Origin: JBBIRG01 sp964410965
GTDB lineage: Bacteria > CLD3 > SB21 > JBBIRG01
Length of the DNA stretch: 64,000 bases
Direction of reading: 5' to 3'
Assembly (NCBI GenBank): GCA_964410965.1
Contig: CAYPIY010000005.1
Span: 1-64,000, forward strand
Of this stretch, positions 35,250-44,769 are shown in pieces. The notes beneath the pieces are model-generated. The model worked only from the letters and a program-made list of their open reading frames with translations. It was not told where the DNA came from and ran no database searches. The position numbers were made by a program, and so were the translations under genes. Position 1 is the stretch's first letter. Every line of letters begins with the position of its first letter.

Positions 35250-36863
35250 ATGTCCTCTGTCATTCAGTCCGATGTACTTATTATCGGCAGCGGGATCGCC
35301 GGCCTTTCGGCGGCACTGAAATGCGCAACTTCCGCTACCGTCGTACTGATCACAAAAAAAGAAGACACCGAAAGTAATACCAATTACGCGCAGGGCGGCA
35401 TCGCCTCGGTCATCGGACCGGACGACAGCTTTGACCTGCATATTCAGGATACCATCAGCGCCGGAGCGGGCTTGTGCCATCGTGAATCGGTGGAACTGAT
35501 TGTCCGCCATGGCCCGCAGGCGATCGAGGAACTCATCAATACCGGAGTCCGGTTCACTCAGGAACAAAACCATCTGGACCTCGGGAAAGAGGGCGGGCAC
35601 TCGCGGCACCGCATTGTTCACGCGAAAGACCTCACCGGCCGGGAAATCGAGCGGGCCCTGATCCATGCCGCCAAGAATCACCCGAACATCCGCATCTTCG
35701 AGAATCATATCGCGATGGAACTGATCACCGAGCATCATCTCCGGATAAAAATCACCGGCCCGGAAAACATTTCCTGTTACGGGGCCTACGCACTCGACGA
35801 AAAGCAGAACCTGATCCGGCAGTTTCACTCGAAAGTCACGGTGCTATGCACGGGAGGGTGCGGGCATGTATACAGGCACACCACCAACCCCCTGATCGCC
35901 ACCGGCGACGGGATCGCGATGGCTTACCGGGCGGGCGCGCGTATCGGGAACCTGGAATTCATGCAGTTTCATCCGACGACGCTGTACCATCCCGCCGCAA
36001 GATCGTTCCTGATCAGCGAAGCCATCCGTGGTTTCGGCGCCCATCTTGTCAACGCCGGCGAAGAACGCTTCATGGACCGCTATCATGAACAGAAGGAACT
36101 CGCCCCGCGGGACATCGTGGCGCGGGCCATCGACGCCGAAATCAAGAAACGGGGCGACGCCTGCGTGTATCTCGATCTCCGCCATATCGGACGCGACCAG
36201 GTCATCAGTCATTTCCCCAATATTTTCAGCAAATGCCTCGATTATAAAATCGATATCACCCGGGAACTGATCCCGGTCGTGCCGGCAGCCCATTACATGT
36301 GCGGCGGCGTCCTGACAGGACTCGACGGACGGACCGATATCCGGCGGCTGTACGCCTGCGGTGAAGTGGCGCTCACCGGCGTGCACGGGGCTAACCGTCT
36401 CGCGAGCAATTCGCTCCTCGAAGCCGTCGTTTTCGCCGGCATTGTCGCTGATAAAGCCGGACAATTCATCCGGCAAACCGTATTGAATGATCCGGAATTC
36501 CCGGGATGGGACGATACCGGAACATTCAGCAATGAAGAATGGATTCTGATTTCCCACAACCGGGAGGAAATCCAGAAAATCATGTGGGATTACGTGGGGA
36601 TTGTCCGGTCAGACCTCCGGCTCGAGCGGGCCGAACGCAGGATCGAACTACTGTCCGAGGAAATCGAGAATTTTTACAAGCGCACAAAAATCACGGAAGG
36701 GCTCATCGAACTGAGGAACATCGCCAAAGTGGCCAAACTCATTGTCCGCTGCGCGAAACGGCGGAAAGAAAGCCGCGGCCTGCATTACACGACCGATTAC
36801 CCCGGGACGCCGGCCGATGATCTTGCCCGGGACACAATCACGCATACTTTTAATCACAAATAA
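35250..36863 (+). CDS. nadB: L-aspartate oxidase
   Basis: NadB oxidises L-aspartate to iminoaspartate, the first step of de novo NAD synthesis, with FAD. The 537-residue protein has the FAD-binding 'DVLIIGSGIAGLSAAL', the flavin-contact 'NYAQGGIA', 'EFMQFHPTTLY', the active-site 'RGFGAHLVNAGEERF' and 'VPAAHYMCGGV', then the C-terminal three-helix domain. GGAGGAAA lies upstream of the ATG. It follows pyrG by 69 bases and may belong to the same unit; nadA and nadC are not in the window. Confidence 0.97.
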   Translation: MSSVIQSDVLIIGSGIAGLSAALKCATSATVVLITKKEDTESNTNYAQGGIASVIGPDDSFDLHIQDTISAGAGLCHRESVELIVRHGPQAIEELINTGVRFTQEQNHLDLGKEGGHSRHRIVHAKDLTGREIERALIHAAKNHPNIRIFENHIAMELITEHHLRIKITGPENISCYGAYALDEKQNLIRQFHSKVTVLCTGGCGHVYRHTTNPLIATGDGIAMAYRAGARIGNLEFMQFHPTTLYHPAARSFLISEAIRGFGAHLVNAGEERFMDRYHEQKELAPRDIVARAIDAEIKKRGDACVYLDLRHIGRDQVISHFPNIFSKCLDYKIDITRELIPVVPAAHYMCGGVLTGLDGRTDIRRLYACGEVALTGVHGANRLASNSLLEAVVFAGIVADKAGQFIRQTVLNDPEFPGWDDTGTFSNEEWILISHNREEIQKIMWDYVGIVRSDLRLERAERRIELLSEEIENFYKRTKITEGLIELRNIAKVAKLIVRCAKRRKESRGLHYTTDYPGTPADDLARDTITHTFNHK

Positions 36864-36971
36864 GACTTTGTGCATAGATCTTTTCTATGCTCCACCATGC
36901 ACGTTAAATATACCGTTTGCATCTATTTTTGACGTTTTACGGAACCTAAAAACCTCTTATCCAAATATTGT

Positions 36972-37000
36972 TTGATTTACCCCGGAAGATATTATATTTC
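36972..37000 (+). promoter_or_regulatory. Candidate promoter for the esterase gene
   Basis: TTGATT followed by TATATTTC fits the Bacteroidota-type pattern (TTG, about 18 bases, TAnnTTT) better than strict sigma70 spacing. It lies 72 bases before the start at 37072. Confidence 0.4.
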
Positions 37001-37071
37001 AGTTCTGAGGGATAACTTATTAACCGGTTCCCCGTAAAACTGAATATGAAAGAAACAAAAGAGAAGGATCC

Positions 37072-38262
37072 ATGAAAAAACAAATCCGCGTTTCGGCAGC
37101 AGCGGCCAGTGCTCTCCTGGTACTGGCTTCATTCATTCCCGTACAATCCCTTTTTTCCCAGCAGAACGTAAACCCGTTCACGATCGGCGAAATCCGCAAA
37201 CAGAAATCATCCATACTGAATGAGGAACGAACTCTTTATATCAGCCTTCCCCGGTCTTATGAGCGTTCCACTCAATCCTATCCGGTTTTGTATTTGCTGG
37301 ACGCCGAATCGCATTTTTATTACGTCGCGGGAATGATGCGTTTTCTTGCGGAAAACTCCTCGGTTCCGGAAATGATCGTCATCGGCATCGAGAATATCGA
37401 CCGGAACCGGGATTTCACTCCCACCCATACGGATGCTGTACCGGTCAGCGGTAAGGCTGATTCTTTCATACGGTATCTGAATGAGGAAGTCATTCCTTAT
37501 GTCGGAAAAAACTTCAGGGCGTCAGATTACAGAATCATTCACGGACACTCCCTGGGAGGAATGTTCGCGCTTTACCTGCTGGGCCGTCATCCGGACATGT
37601 TCGAAGCCTATATCACCATCGCACCGTGGCTGATCTATGACAACCATTTTATCGTCAAAGACCTTGAAACATCTCTTATGAAACTGAGTGTACATGATAA
37701 ATTCCTATACATGACCCTTGGGAACGAACCGCTGATTTTTCCGGACATGGACAGTCTCCGGCGGATCCTAAAGGAAAAAGCGCCGAAAAACCTGAACTGG
37801 TCTTTCCAGCTGTTTGAACAGGAAGATCACAATACGGTTCCTCTCAATTCGTTGTTTTACGGAATGAAGAAATTATTCGCAGACTGGTCTGTCACCGATG
37901 AACTGGCCGCAGAGGGAGCGGACTCCATCGGCCGGCATTTCAGCAGGCTTTCCGCGAAATTCGGTTTTGAAATCAGAGTGCCGGAGAACCGTCTCAACGC
38001 GTCAGGGTACAATTATATCGGCTCAAAAAAAATCAGGGAGGCGGTTGCCGTGCTCCTTTATAACACCCGGCTGTATCCGGAATCCGCAAATACATTCGAC
38101 AGCCTCGGCGACGCCTATGAGGCCTCGGGAGAAAATCAGAAAGCGGTTGAATGCGCGGAAAAAGCGCTTGACCTCTTAAGGAAAAATACCGCGCTGGATG
38201 ACAACACTCGAAAAGGGATCACGGCAAGCGCACAGGATAAGCTGAAGAGGCTGAAGAAATAA
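37072..38262 (+). CDS. Exported alpha/beta-hydrolase esterase (Fes/IroE-like) with C-terminal TPR
   Basis: A 396-residue exported hydrolase. The signal peptide is about residues 1-29 (ending LFSQQ). The central domain belongs to the putative esterase family: 'YPVLYLLDAESHFYYVAGMM', the nucleophile elbow GHSLGG (S160), and the His in 'EDHNTVP'. The C-terminal about 80 residues form a TPR-like pair ('SANTFDSLGDAYEASGENQK'). This architecture is common in Bacteroidota-type esterases; the substrate is not known. It is followed after 20 bases by the SnoaL-like lipoprotein, so the two are probably co-transcribed. Confidence 0.88.
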   Translation: MKKQIRVSAAAASALLVLASFIPVQSLFSQQNVNPFTIGEIRKQKSSILNEERTLYISLPRSYERSTQSYPVLYLLDAESHFYYVAGMMRFLAENSSVPEMIVIGIENIDRNRDFTPTHTDAVPVSGKADSFIRYLNEEVIPYVGKNFRASDYRIIHGHSLGGMFALYLLGRHPDMFEAYITIAPWLIYDNHFIVKDLETSLMKLSVHDKFLYMTLGNEPLIFPDMDSLRRILKEKAPKNLNWSFQLFEQEDHNTVPLNSLFYGMKKLFADWSVTDELAAEGADSIGRHFSRLSAKFGFEIRVPENRLNASGYNYIGSKKIREAVAVLLYNTRLYPESANTFDSLGDAYEASGENQKAVECAEKALDLLRKNTALDDNTRKGITASAQDKLKRLKK

Positions 38263-38282
38263 CGATATAAAGGAACAACTAA

Positions 38283-38741
38283 ATGAAAAAGTTAATATTC
38301 CTTGTTCTTTTGCTGGCGGGCTGCGTACGCCCTGCCGAAAATTCCGATGATCCTGGAAATCTTGAAACCGCGATCAGCTCTTTTTATGGCGCGATTGAAA
38401 AAGGGGATGACCAGGCGCGTTTCGAGGTTTACGCGGACAGCGTCATCCTGCTGCCGGACCACGGGCGATGGATCCGCGGCAAGACGGAGCTGGCCAGAGC
38501 GCTCGGACTGAACGATCCTCCAACCGGGAAAAAATACATTTTCAGGATTAAAGATCTCCAAAGGCTTGAGACGGCCATTTCCGGGAATATTGCCTACACC
38601 ATCAATGAGTATGCATATACCTGGCATGAGGAAGGAAATCCCCCTGACTGGAAAAAAACCAAAAATGTTCATATCTGGCGGAAACAGGCGAACGGCAGAT
38701 GGAAAATGCAGGCCGATATCTGGAACAGTATCGAGAGATAG
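38283..38741 (+). CDS. SnoaL/DUF4440-like lipoprotein
   Basis: A 152-residue lipoprotein (signal peptide MKKLIFLVLLLAGC, Cys 14). The rest fits the NTF2-like fold of DUF4440 proteins: 'AISSFYGAIEKGDDQARFEV', 'DSVILLPDHG', 'IRGKTELAR' and the final 'WRKQANGRWKMQADIWNS'. Members may bind small ligands or act as stress-related proteins; no specific activity can be assigned. It follows the esterase closely. Confidence 0.85.
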   Translation: MKKLIFLVLLLAGCVRPAENSDDPGNLETAISSFYGAIEKGDDQARFEVYADSVILLPDHGRWIRGKTELARALGLNDPPTGKKYIFRIKDLQRLETAISGNIAYTINEYAYTWHEEGNPPDWKKTKNVHIWRKQANGRWKMQADIWNSIER

Positions 38742-38775
38742 ATATCTATCCATTTACTAATGATGAGGCAACAGC

Positions 38776-40536
38776 GTGGAAAACAAATTACGATTCTTCC
38801 TTTTGACATTTCCCTTCATTCTGTCAGCGACAATTTACGGGAGCACACTGAACGTACCCGCCCCGTATGCAACAATACAGTCGGCGATCGACGCGGCTGC
38901 CGGCGGCGACACCGTTCTGGTCGCATCCGGCCTGTATTTTGAGAATATCAGTTACCGCGGCAAGGGAATAACCGTCGCAAGCCATTTCATTTTGAATTCC
39001 GACCCGTCTTTCATCTATTCAACGGTCATTGACGGCAGTCAGCCGGCGCACGCGGATACGGCGAGTTGTGTGCTGATCACACGTCCGAATAATTCCACAG
39101 CTTCCGATACTTCGGCCGCGCTGATCGGTTTTACCATCCGGAACGGTACGGGCACACGGTGGCTGGATGAGCACGGCGCAGGTTATTACCGGGAAGGGGG
39201 CGGTATTCTTACCCAGTACATATCCCCGCGCATCAAGCACAACCTCATCATCGATAATTCAGCGACGAGCACAGCCGGCTGCACCAGCGCCGGGGGCGGT
39301 GGAATCCGCTGCGGAGACGGCAATCCGCGCATCATGAACAATGTCATTTTGCGGAACACGGCGCTATACGGGCCGGGCATCGTGATCAATTACTGCGGAG
39401 GAATCATCCGGAACAACATCATCCACCGGAACACCGGCGGCAGCGCTTATTACGGAGGTTCCGCGATATGGGCCAACAGCGACGGCCCCTCCCAGAAAAC
39501 CATCGAGAATAACACGCTCATTTCCAACACGGCCGCCGTGTCCAACGGCACCGGAGGAATCCTGATGTGGGCCACGTCTTGCGCCCTGAAAAACAACCTT
39601 CTCTGGGACAACACCCCTACCCAGATGCGGACCGCGGGAGGAGGAAGTTTCGCCGCATCGTACAATACGGTCCAGGGCGGATTTGCGGGAACCGGAAACC
39701 TCAGCCTGAACCCGCGGTTCGCGGACAGCTGTTCCTTTCTGTCGGACCTTTCCCCCTGCATCGATGCTGGCGACAGCGTGGCAGCGTATAACGATCCCGA
39801 ACATCCGTCAGCACCCGGTTTCGCGGAATGGCCGTCCGGAGGCACTTTACGGAATGATCAGGGAGCCTACGGCGGGCCGGGCCGGACTGAATTACCTTCA
39901 TTTTCAGGTGCCTGGTTCCAGTTATCCACATTACTCATCAATTTCGGAACTGTTCAGCAGTACGATTCAGTCACCGGAAAGATCATTCTTGCCAATAAAG
40001 GCGTTAATCCCCTGTTTGTTGACAGCGTTGTAATAAAAAATCATACTGCTGGCGTTTCCGTACAAAACCTTCTTCCCTGCACTTTTTCCCCGCTATGGAC
40101 GGATACGATATTCATTCTCTGGAAACCGGTATCCGCGGCCCCTCTCGAAGATACAGTTCTGATTTATCATTCCGATACGTCAACGGTTTCACCGCAGATG
40201 ACCAGGATTACAGGTACGGTCACGCCGGTCGGCATACCGGATCATCACGGAAAACCTTATCGTTTCGCCCTGGGCCAGAATTATCCGAATCCGTTCAATC
40301 CATCGACTACCATCGAATACAGCGTTCCCCGGACTGCGAAAGTGTCTCTCATCGTTTATAATCTTTTAGGGCAGCCTGTTGCTGTACTGGCAGAAGGCCT
40401 CAGGGTGCCCGGAATATACAAAGCGGAATGGAACGGGAAAAACGATAAGATCCAATCCGTTTCAACCGGCGTTTACCTGTACCGGCTAAAAGTCAACGAT
40501 GAAGTCCTGACTAGAAAAATGATCCTGATACGGTAA
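38776..40536 (+). CDS. Secreted beta-helix protein with type IX-style sorting domain
   Basis: A 586-residue exported protein. A signal peptide (about 1-22) leads to 'APYATIQSAIDAAAGGDTV', a common opening of right-handed beta-helix proteins, and then to helix coils (about 35-340; 'IIRNNIIHRNTGG', 'TIENNTLISNTAA'). A choice-of-anchor-like beta domain follows (about 375-475). The C-terminal sorting domain begins at about residue 498 with 'LGQNYPNPFNPSTTI' and ends 'LTRKMILIR'. The start is GTG at 38776, supported by GAGG seven bases upstream. It is the second sorted protein of the window, and its role at the cell surface is unknown. Confidence 0.9.
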   Translation: MENKLRFFLLTFPFILSATIYGSTLNVPAPYATIQSAIDAAAGGDTVLVASGLYFENISYRGKGITVASHFILNSDPSFIYSTVIDGSQPAHADTASCVLITRPNNSTASDTSAALIGFTIRNGTGTRWLDEHGAGYYREGGGILTQYISPRIKHNLIIDNSATSTAGCTSAGGGGIRCGDGNPRIMNNVILRNTALYGPGIVINYCGGIIRNNIIHRNTGGSAYYGGSAIWANSDGPSQKTIENNTLISNTAAVSNGTGGILMWATSCALKNNLLWDNTPTQMRTAGGGSFAASYNTVQGGFAGTGNLSLNPRFADSCSFLSDLSPCIDAGDSVAAYNDPEHPSAPGFAEWPSGGTLRNDQGAYGGPGRTELPSFSGAWFQLSTLLINFGTVQQYDSVTGKIILANKGVNPLFVDSVVIKNHTAGVSVQNLLPCTFSPLWTDTIFILWKPVSAAPLEDTVLIYHSDTSTVSPQMTRITGTVTPVGIPDHHGKPYRFALGQNYPNPFNPSTTIEYSVPRTAKVSLIVYNLLGQPVAVLAEGLRVPGIYKAEWNGKNDKIQSVSTGVYLYRLKVNDEVLTRKMILIR

Positions 40537-40920
40537 AATGCTGTTCGATTCACGATGACTGCGATCGGGAAGGGTTTTTCAGACGCTCAAACTTTTCCGA
40601 ATTGCCTGATCCTTCCTTACAGCGACGGATATTTCATTCCTGAACCTTCCCGGCTAAACACCGGTACATTTGTTCATCCCTAAAAAAACATTTTGAATAA
40701 ACCCGGCATTATTTGTTTTCTTCAGATCTTTCGATTACAATTTGGAATAGAATGATTCTGCACGTTCAACTTGTTTTAAAATTATCATAAATGACAAAGT
40801 ATGCATTTTCCGTCATTTATCCTTTCACTTCCATTTAACGGGATCGGTAAGATACATCCAAATGATGATATTGATAAATATTCGGATATTTTCTTAAAAA
40901 TTAATAATTCATAAAAAATC
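40537..40920. other. Gene-free AT-rich stretch
   Basis: No gene can be supported here. The only structure seen is an inverted repeat, ATAAATGAC at 40787-40795 with GTCATTTAT at 40812-40820, without a T-tract. It separates the sorted protein gene from the strong promoter of the fatty-acid operon. Confidence 0.5.
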
Positions 40921-40949
40921 TTGACTATATACTAAAAATAATATATAAT
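40921..40949 (+). promoter_or_regulatory. Strong promoter of the yceD-rpmF-plsX-fab operon
   Basis: TTGACT, a 17-base spacer and a perfect TATAAT lie in very AT-rich DNA, 56 bases before the yceD start. No obvious operator is seen. Confidence 0.8.
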
Positions 40950-41004
40950 TATTGTCTATTTTTGATGTAAGTGATTTATCTTATTGAATTTACGGTTCAG
41001 TAAA

Positions 41005-41508
41005 ATGCACGTGATTCTCGAAAAAATAATGACTCTGGAAGATGGTGAACATGAATTCCCCTTTGAGAGTTCACATCACGATCTTCATCTGGATATGAAG
41101 GATTTTGAAGGCCATACGGTATTTCCCAATACCATCTATACAGCCGTCAACGTAAAAAAAACGGGTCATACATACTACCTTGTCATCAAAACAAGAACCT
41201 TGTCCCACTTCATGTGCGACCGATGCCTGGCCGATATCGATTTGCCCGTCGAAGGCACCACGTCGATTGTATATTCCAATCTTCATCACAATCAGAGCGT
41301 AAAACAGGAGGATGACTTCAGGCCCATCAATCTCCGGCAGACCAACGCGATCAACCTGAACAAAGACGTACGGGATATACTGATCCTTTCGATCCCGAAC
41401 AAGATTCTGTGCCGCCCCGATTGCAAGGGACTTTGCGTGCAGTGCGGTGCGGACCTTAACGAGCGTTTATGCGAACACGCCCGGGCGCATGAACCGATCA
41501 TGGTATAA
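41005..41508 (+). CDS. yceD: YceD/DUF177-family protein
   Basis: A 167-residue protein of the DUF177 family, which is usually encoded just before rpmF and is linked to 23S rRNA or large-subunit metabolism in other bacteria. Two Cys clusters are visible, 'MCDRC' and the C-terminal 'CRPDCKGLCVQCGADLNERLCEH', characteristic of the family and probably zinc-binding. The frame opens at a TTG (40984), but ATG 41005 is preferred as the more usual start codon. rpmF follows after 29 bases. Confidence 0.88.
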   Translation: MHVILEKIMTLEDGEHEFPFESSHHDLHLDMKDFEGHTVFPNTIYTAVNVKKTGHTYYLVIKTRTLSHFMCDRCLADIDLPVEGTTSIVYSNLHHNQSVKQEDDFRPINLRQTNAINLNKDVRDILILSIPNKILCRPDCKGLCVQCGADLNERLCEHARAHEPIMV

Positions 41509-41537
41509 AATTCATTATTATATTTCAAGGAGTACCC

Positions 41538-41723
41538 ATGCCTAACCCAAAACGCAGACATTCAGCCATCCGGCGCGACAAACGCCGCACCCACTGGAAA
41601 ATCGACGGCGCCGCGGTCATGAATTGCCCGAACTGCAACCAGCCCAAACAGCCTCATATTATTTGCAAACACTGCGGCTTTTATGACGGACGCCAGATCA
41701 CCATCACCAAGGAAATGGAATAA
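41538..41723 (+). CDS. rpmF: 50S ribosomal protein L32
   Basis: A 61-residue zinc-ribbon ribosomal protein. The N-terminus 'MPNPKRRHSAIRRDKRRTHW' is typical, and zinc is bound by CPNC and CKHC. AAGGAG lies before the ATG. Its place between yceD and plsX is the canonical bacterial arrangement, which couples ribosome and membrane lipid synthesis. Confidence 0.98.
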   Translation: MPNPKRRHSAIRRDKRRTHWKIDGAAVMNCPNCNQPKQPHIICKHCGFYDGRQITITKEME

Positions 41724-41767
41724 TCTAACTCACCATTTTCACCTCACCAACTGAAAGCGGACTACCC

Positions 41768-42787
41768 ATGAAGATCATTGTTGACGCCATGGGCGGGGAT
41801 GAAGCCCCTGCGAAAATCGTTGACGGAGCCGTTCTCGCCGCGCGAGAGTTCCATGAACAGTCCGCCGGTCATTCCGTTGTTCTGACCGGCCCCAAAGACG
41901 TCCTGATGAACGCAGTGAAAATCGCCCAGGGCGAATCCCTGATCGGTCAGGCCCTGCACATCGTCCACACGGATGAATTCATCACGATGGACGAATCGCC
42001 CTCGGTCGCTCTGGTCAAGAAACCGAAATCGTCGATCCATCTCGGGGTTGAACTGGTGAAAAAGGGCGAGGCACAGGCGTTCATCAGCATGGGAAACACC
42101 GGAGCAGTCATGGCGGTCGGCACCATGGGACTCGGCCGCATCGAGGGCATCCTGAGGCCGGCCATCGGCGCGTTTTTCCCGACCATCACGAATGATGACA
42201 CGCTGATCCTGGACGTCGGATCCAACGTAGACTGCAAGCCCCAGCAACTGCTTCAGTTCGGGCTGATGGGCAGCGTGTACATGCGGCTGATGCGGAACCG
42301 GCCGGAACCCAGAGTCGGACTGATCAGTGTCGGCGAGGAAGACACAAAGGGCAACGAACTGACGATCAAAACCAACGAGCTTTTCCGGCAAAAAAATATT
42401 TTTAATTTCTGCGGAAACCAGGAAGGCCGAGACCTGATGATGGGAAAAGCCGACGTGATCGTTTGCGACGGGTTCACGGGAAATGTGGTCCTGAAACTGG
42501 CCGAAAGTTTCATCAAGATCCTGAAAAAGAAAATCGCCGGACACGTCCAGCAGGCCGGACCCGAAGCCGGAAAAATCTTCAACGACTTTTTCACCCGAAG
42601 CATGTCCCAGTGGGATTACCAGTCTCACGGCGGCGTTCCGCTCCTGGGCGTGAACGGCGTGGTCATCATCGGGCACGGCAGCTCTTCGGCCAAAGCCGTA
42701 CAGAAAGCCGTGCATGTCGCGAAAGAAATGGTGGAAAAGAAAATCAACCAGGTCATCGCGGAAAAAGTCAAATTAACGGAACTGTAA
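41768..42787 (+). CDS. plsX: Phosphate acyltransferase PlsX
   Basis: PlsX converts acyl-ACP to acyl-phosphate, the donor for PlsY in phosphatidic acid synthesis. The 339-residue protein begins 'MKIIVDAMGGDEAP', a family signature; 'SMGNTGAVMAVGTM', 'DVGSNVDCKP' and 'VCDGFTGNVVLK' are further conserved segments. It is a peripheral membrane enzyme. It follows rpmF by 44 bases in the operon. Confidence 0.97.
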   Translation: MKIIVDAMGGDEAPAKIVDGAVLAAREFHEQSAGHSVVLTGPKDVLMNAVKIAQGESLIGQALHIVHTDEFITMDESPSVALVKKPKSSIHLGVELVKKGEAQAFISMGNTGAVMAVGTMGLGRIEGILRPAIGAFFPTITNDDTLILDVGSNVDCKPQQLLQFGLMGSVYMRLMRNRPEPRVGLISVGEEDTKGNELTIKTNELFRQKNIFNFCGNQEGRDLMMGKADVIVCDGFTGNVVLKLAESFIKILKKKIAGHVQQAGPEAGKIFNDFFTRSMSQWDYQSHGGVPLLGVNGVVIIGHGSSSAKAVQKAVHVAKEMVEKKINQVIAEKVKLTEL

Positions 42788-42813
42788 CCATTCATTAATA
42801 AAAGATATTTATT

Positions 42814-43815
42814 ATGTCCACACCCCCCTATCGCGCAGCCATAACCGCCGTTTCCCACTGGGTACCGGAAAAAATTCTTACCAACGCCGATCTGGAAAAA
42901 ATGGTCGATACCACGGATGAATGGATTTACACGCGTACCGGAATCCGTGAACGGCATATCCTTGAACCGGGCAAAGCCACGTCTTATCTCGCCACGGAAG
43001 CCGGGAAACTCCTGCTTGAGAAAACCGGCGTCGGAAAAGACGAAATTGATCTGATCGTTTTTTCGACCGTTACGCCCGATATGTTTTTCCCGTCCACGGC
43101 CTGTCTCCTCCAGCGCAACCTGGGACTGACGAATGTCTGGGGTTTTGACCTGATCGCGGCATGCTGCGGGTTCACCTATGCCTTAAGCGTTGCCACTCAG
43201 TTTATAGAGTCCGGCCGGGCCAAAAAGGTCCTCGCGGTCGGTGCGGATAAAATGACTTCCATTACGGATTATACCGAACGGAACAACTGCATCCTGTTCG
43301 GAGATGCCGGCGGAGTCGCGTTACTGGAACGATCCGCGGATCCGGAACTCGGCATTATCGATTTTTACAATACCATTGACGGAACCGGCGCGGAATTTCT
43401 CAACATGCCGGGCGGAGGAAGCCTGAACCCGCCGACCCATGAAACCGTCGATAAAAAAATGCATTACATCTTCCAGGACGGCAAAACTGTTTACCAGCAC
43501 GCCGTCAAGGGCATGTCCGACGCGGCAGTAACGGTGCTGGAACGGAACGGTTACAGCGGGAAGGACGTAAATCTTTTAGTTCCCCATCAGGCCAACAAGC
43601 GCATCATTGATTCGGTAAAAAACCGTCTCAAGCTGAACGATGATCAGGTCATGATCAACATTGACCGTTACGGTAATACGACCACGGCTACCATTCCGAT
43701 TTGCCTGTCCGAGGCTGTGGAAACAAAAAGGGTAAAGAAAGGCGATTTAGTCGTTGTCGCGGCGTTCGGCGGCGGATTCACCACCAGCGGCATTCTGATG
43801 CGCTGGGCTTATTAA
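42814..43815 (+). CDS. fabH: 3-oxoacyl-ACP synthase III
   Basis: FabH starts fatty-acid synthesis by condensing acetyl-CoA (or another acyl-CoA) with malonyl-ACP. The 333-residue protein has the nucleophile Cys in 'AACCGFTYAL' (C117), the His in 'VPHQANKRI' and the Asn in 'YGNTTTATIP'. The motif 'DEWIYTRTGIRERH' is diagnostic. Primer preference cannot be read from the sequence. It lies 26 bases after plsX. Confidence 0.97.
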   Translation: MSTPPYRAAITAVSHWVPEKILTNADLEKMVDTTDEWIYTRTGIRERHILEPGKATSYLATEAGKLLLEKTGVGKDEIDLIVFSTVTPDMFFPSTACLLQRNLGLTNVWGFDLIAACCGFTYALSVATQFIESGRAKKVLAVGADKMTSITDYTERNNCILFGDAGGVALLERSADPELGIIDFYNTIDGTGAEFLNMPGGGSLNPPTHETVDKKMHYIFQDGKTVYQHAVKGMSDAAVTVLERNGYSGKDVNLLVPHQANKRIIDSVKNRLKLNDDQVMINIDRYGNTTTATIPICLSEAVETKRVKKGDLVVVAAFGGGFTTSGILMRWAY

Positions 43816-43830
43816 TTTTACAGGAATCAT

Positions 43831-44760
43831 ATGTCCAAAACAGCATTTGTTTTTCCAGGTCAGGGAGCGCAGTATGTCGGCATGGGAAAGGATTTTTTCG
43901 AACAGTATGATATTGCCAGGCGACTGTATCAACAGGCCAATGACATACTCGGTTTCGACCTGATGAAAATTTCATTCGAAGGACCGGAAGACTCCCTGAG
44001 ACAGACCCGGGTCACGCAGCCCGCGATATTCGTTCACAGCATCGTCGCGCTGGAGGTCACGAAAGAGCTCCGGGGTGAGGCCCTGAAACCATGCGCGATG
44101 GCAGCCGGTCACAGCCTCGGTGAATATTCGGCGCTTGTCGCAACGGGATTTATGACGTTTGAAGACGCGCTGAAAGTAGTCAAAGTCCGGTCTTCGGGCA
44201 TGCAGAAAGCCGGCGAAGAGCAGAAAGGCACGATGGCCGCTGTCATGGGGCTGGAAACGGATGTCCTTGAAGCCGTTTGCAAAGAAGCCGCATCCAAAGG
44301 GACTGTTCAGTGCGCCAATTTCAATTCGCCCGGACAGATCGTGATCTCGGGCAGCGTGGAAGGCGTGCACGAAGCCATGGCCATCGCCAAGAACCGGGGA
44401 GCCCGGATGGTGAAAGAATTGGTTGTCAGCGGCGCATTCCATTCCCCTCTGATGCAGTCCGCCCGACAGGCTGTTTCGGATATCCTGAATCAGACCATCG
44501 TCAAAAACAGCGAGGTTCCGGTTTACGCCAATGTCACCGCAAAACCCGTCACATCAGGAACTGACGTGAAAGACCTGCTGGTTGAACAGATTACCAGCGC
44601 CGTGCGGTGGCAGGAATCCGTTGCCCGCATGATCGAGAACGGAGCGTCGATGTTTTACGAATTCGGACCCGGCAACGTCCTCCAGGGACTGATCAAGCGC
44701 ATCGACAAAAACGTTATTTGTGAGTGCATCGGGAAAACCGATGATCTGAATAAAATCTGA
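43831..44760 (+). CDS. fabD: Malonyl CoA-ACP transacylase
   Basis: FabD loads malonyl groups onto ACP. The 309-residue protein shows 'FVFPGQGAQYVGMGKD' at the N-terminus, the nucleophile GHSLGEYSAL (S95) and the His in 'SGAFHSPLM'. Length and motif order are canonical. It starts 15 bases after fabH. Confidence 0.97.
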   Translation: MSKTAFVFPGQGAQYVGMGKDFFEQYDIARRLYQQANDILGFDLMKISFEGPEDSLRQTRVTQPAIFVHSIVALEVTKELRGEALKPCAMAAGHSLGEYSALVATGFMTFEDALKVVKVRSSGMQKAGEEQKGTMAAVMGLETDVLEAVCKEAASKGTVQCANFNSPGQIVISGSVEGVHEAMAIAKNRGARMVKELVVSGAFHSPLMQSARQAVSDILNQTIVKNSEVPVYANVTAKPVTSGTDVKDLLVEQITSAVRWQESVARMIENGASMFYEFGPGNVLQGLIKRIDKNVICECIGKTDDLNKI

Positions 44761-44769
44761 TCTTTGAAA

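Noticed and set aside
36872..36890. Hairpin GCATAG/CTATGC after nadB
   Set aside because: The stem is only 6 bp with a 7-base loop and no T-tract, too weak to call a terminator.
38737..38750. Perfect 14-base palindrome GATAGATATCTATC at the end of the SnoaL-like gene
   Set aside because: It leaves no loop for a hairpin and has no T-tract; it could be chance in AT-rich sequence.
41762..42715. A 317-codon minus-strand frame across plsX
   Set aside because: plsX has all family motifs on the plus strand; the antisense frame is a shadow of it.
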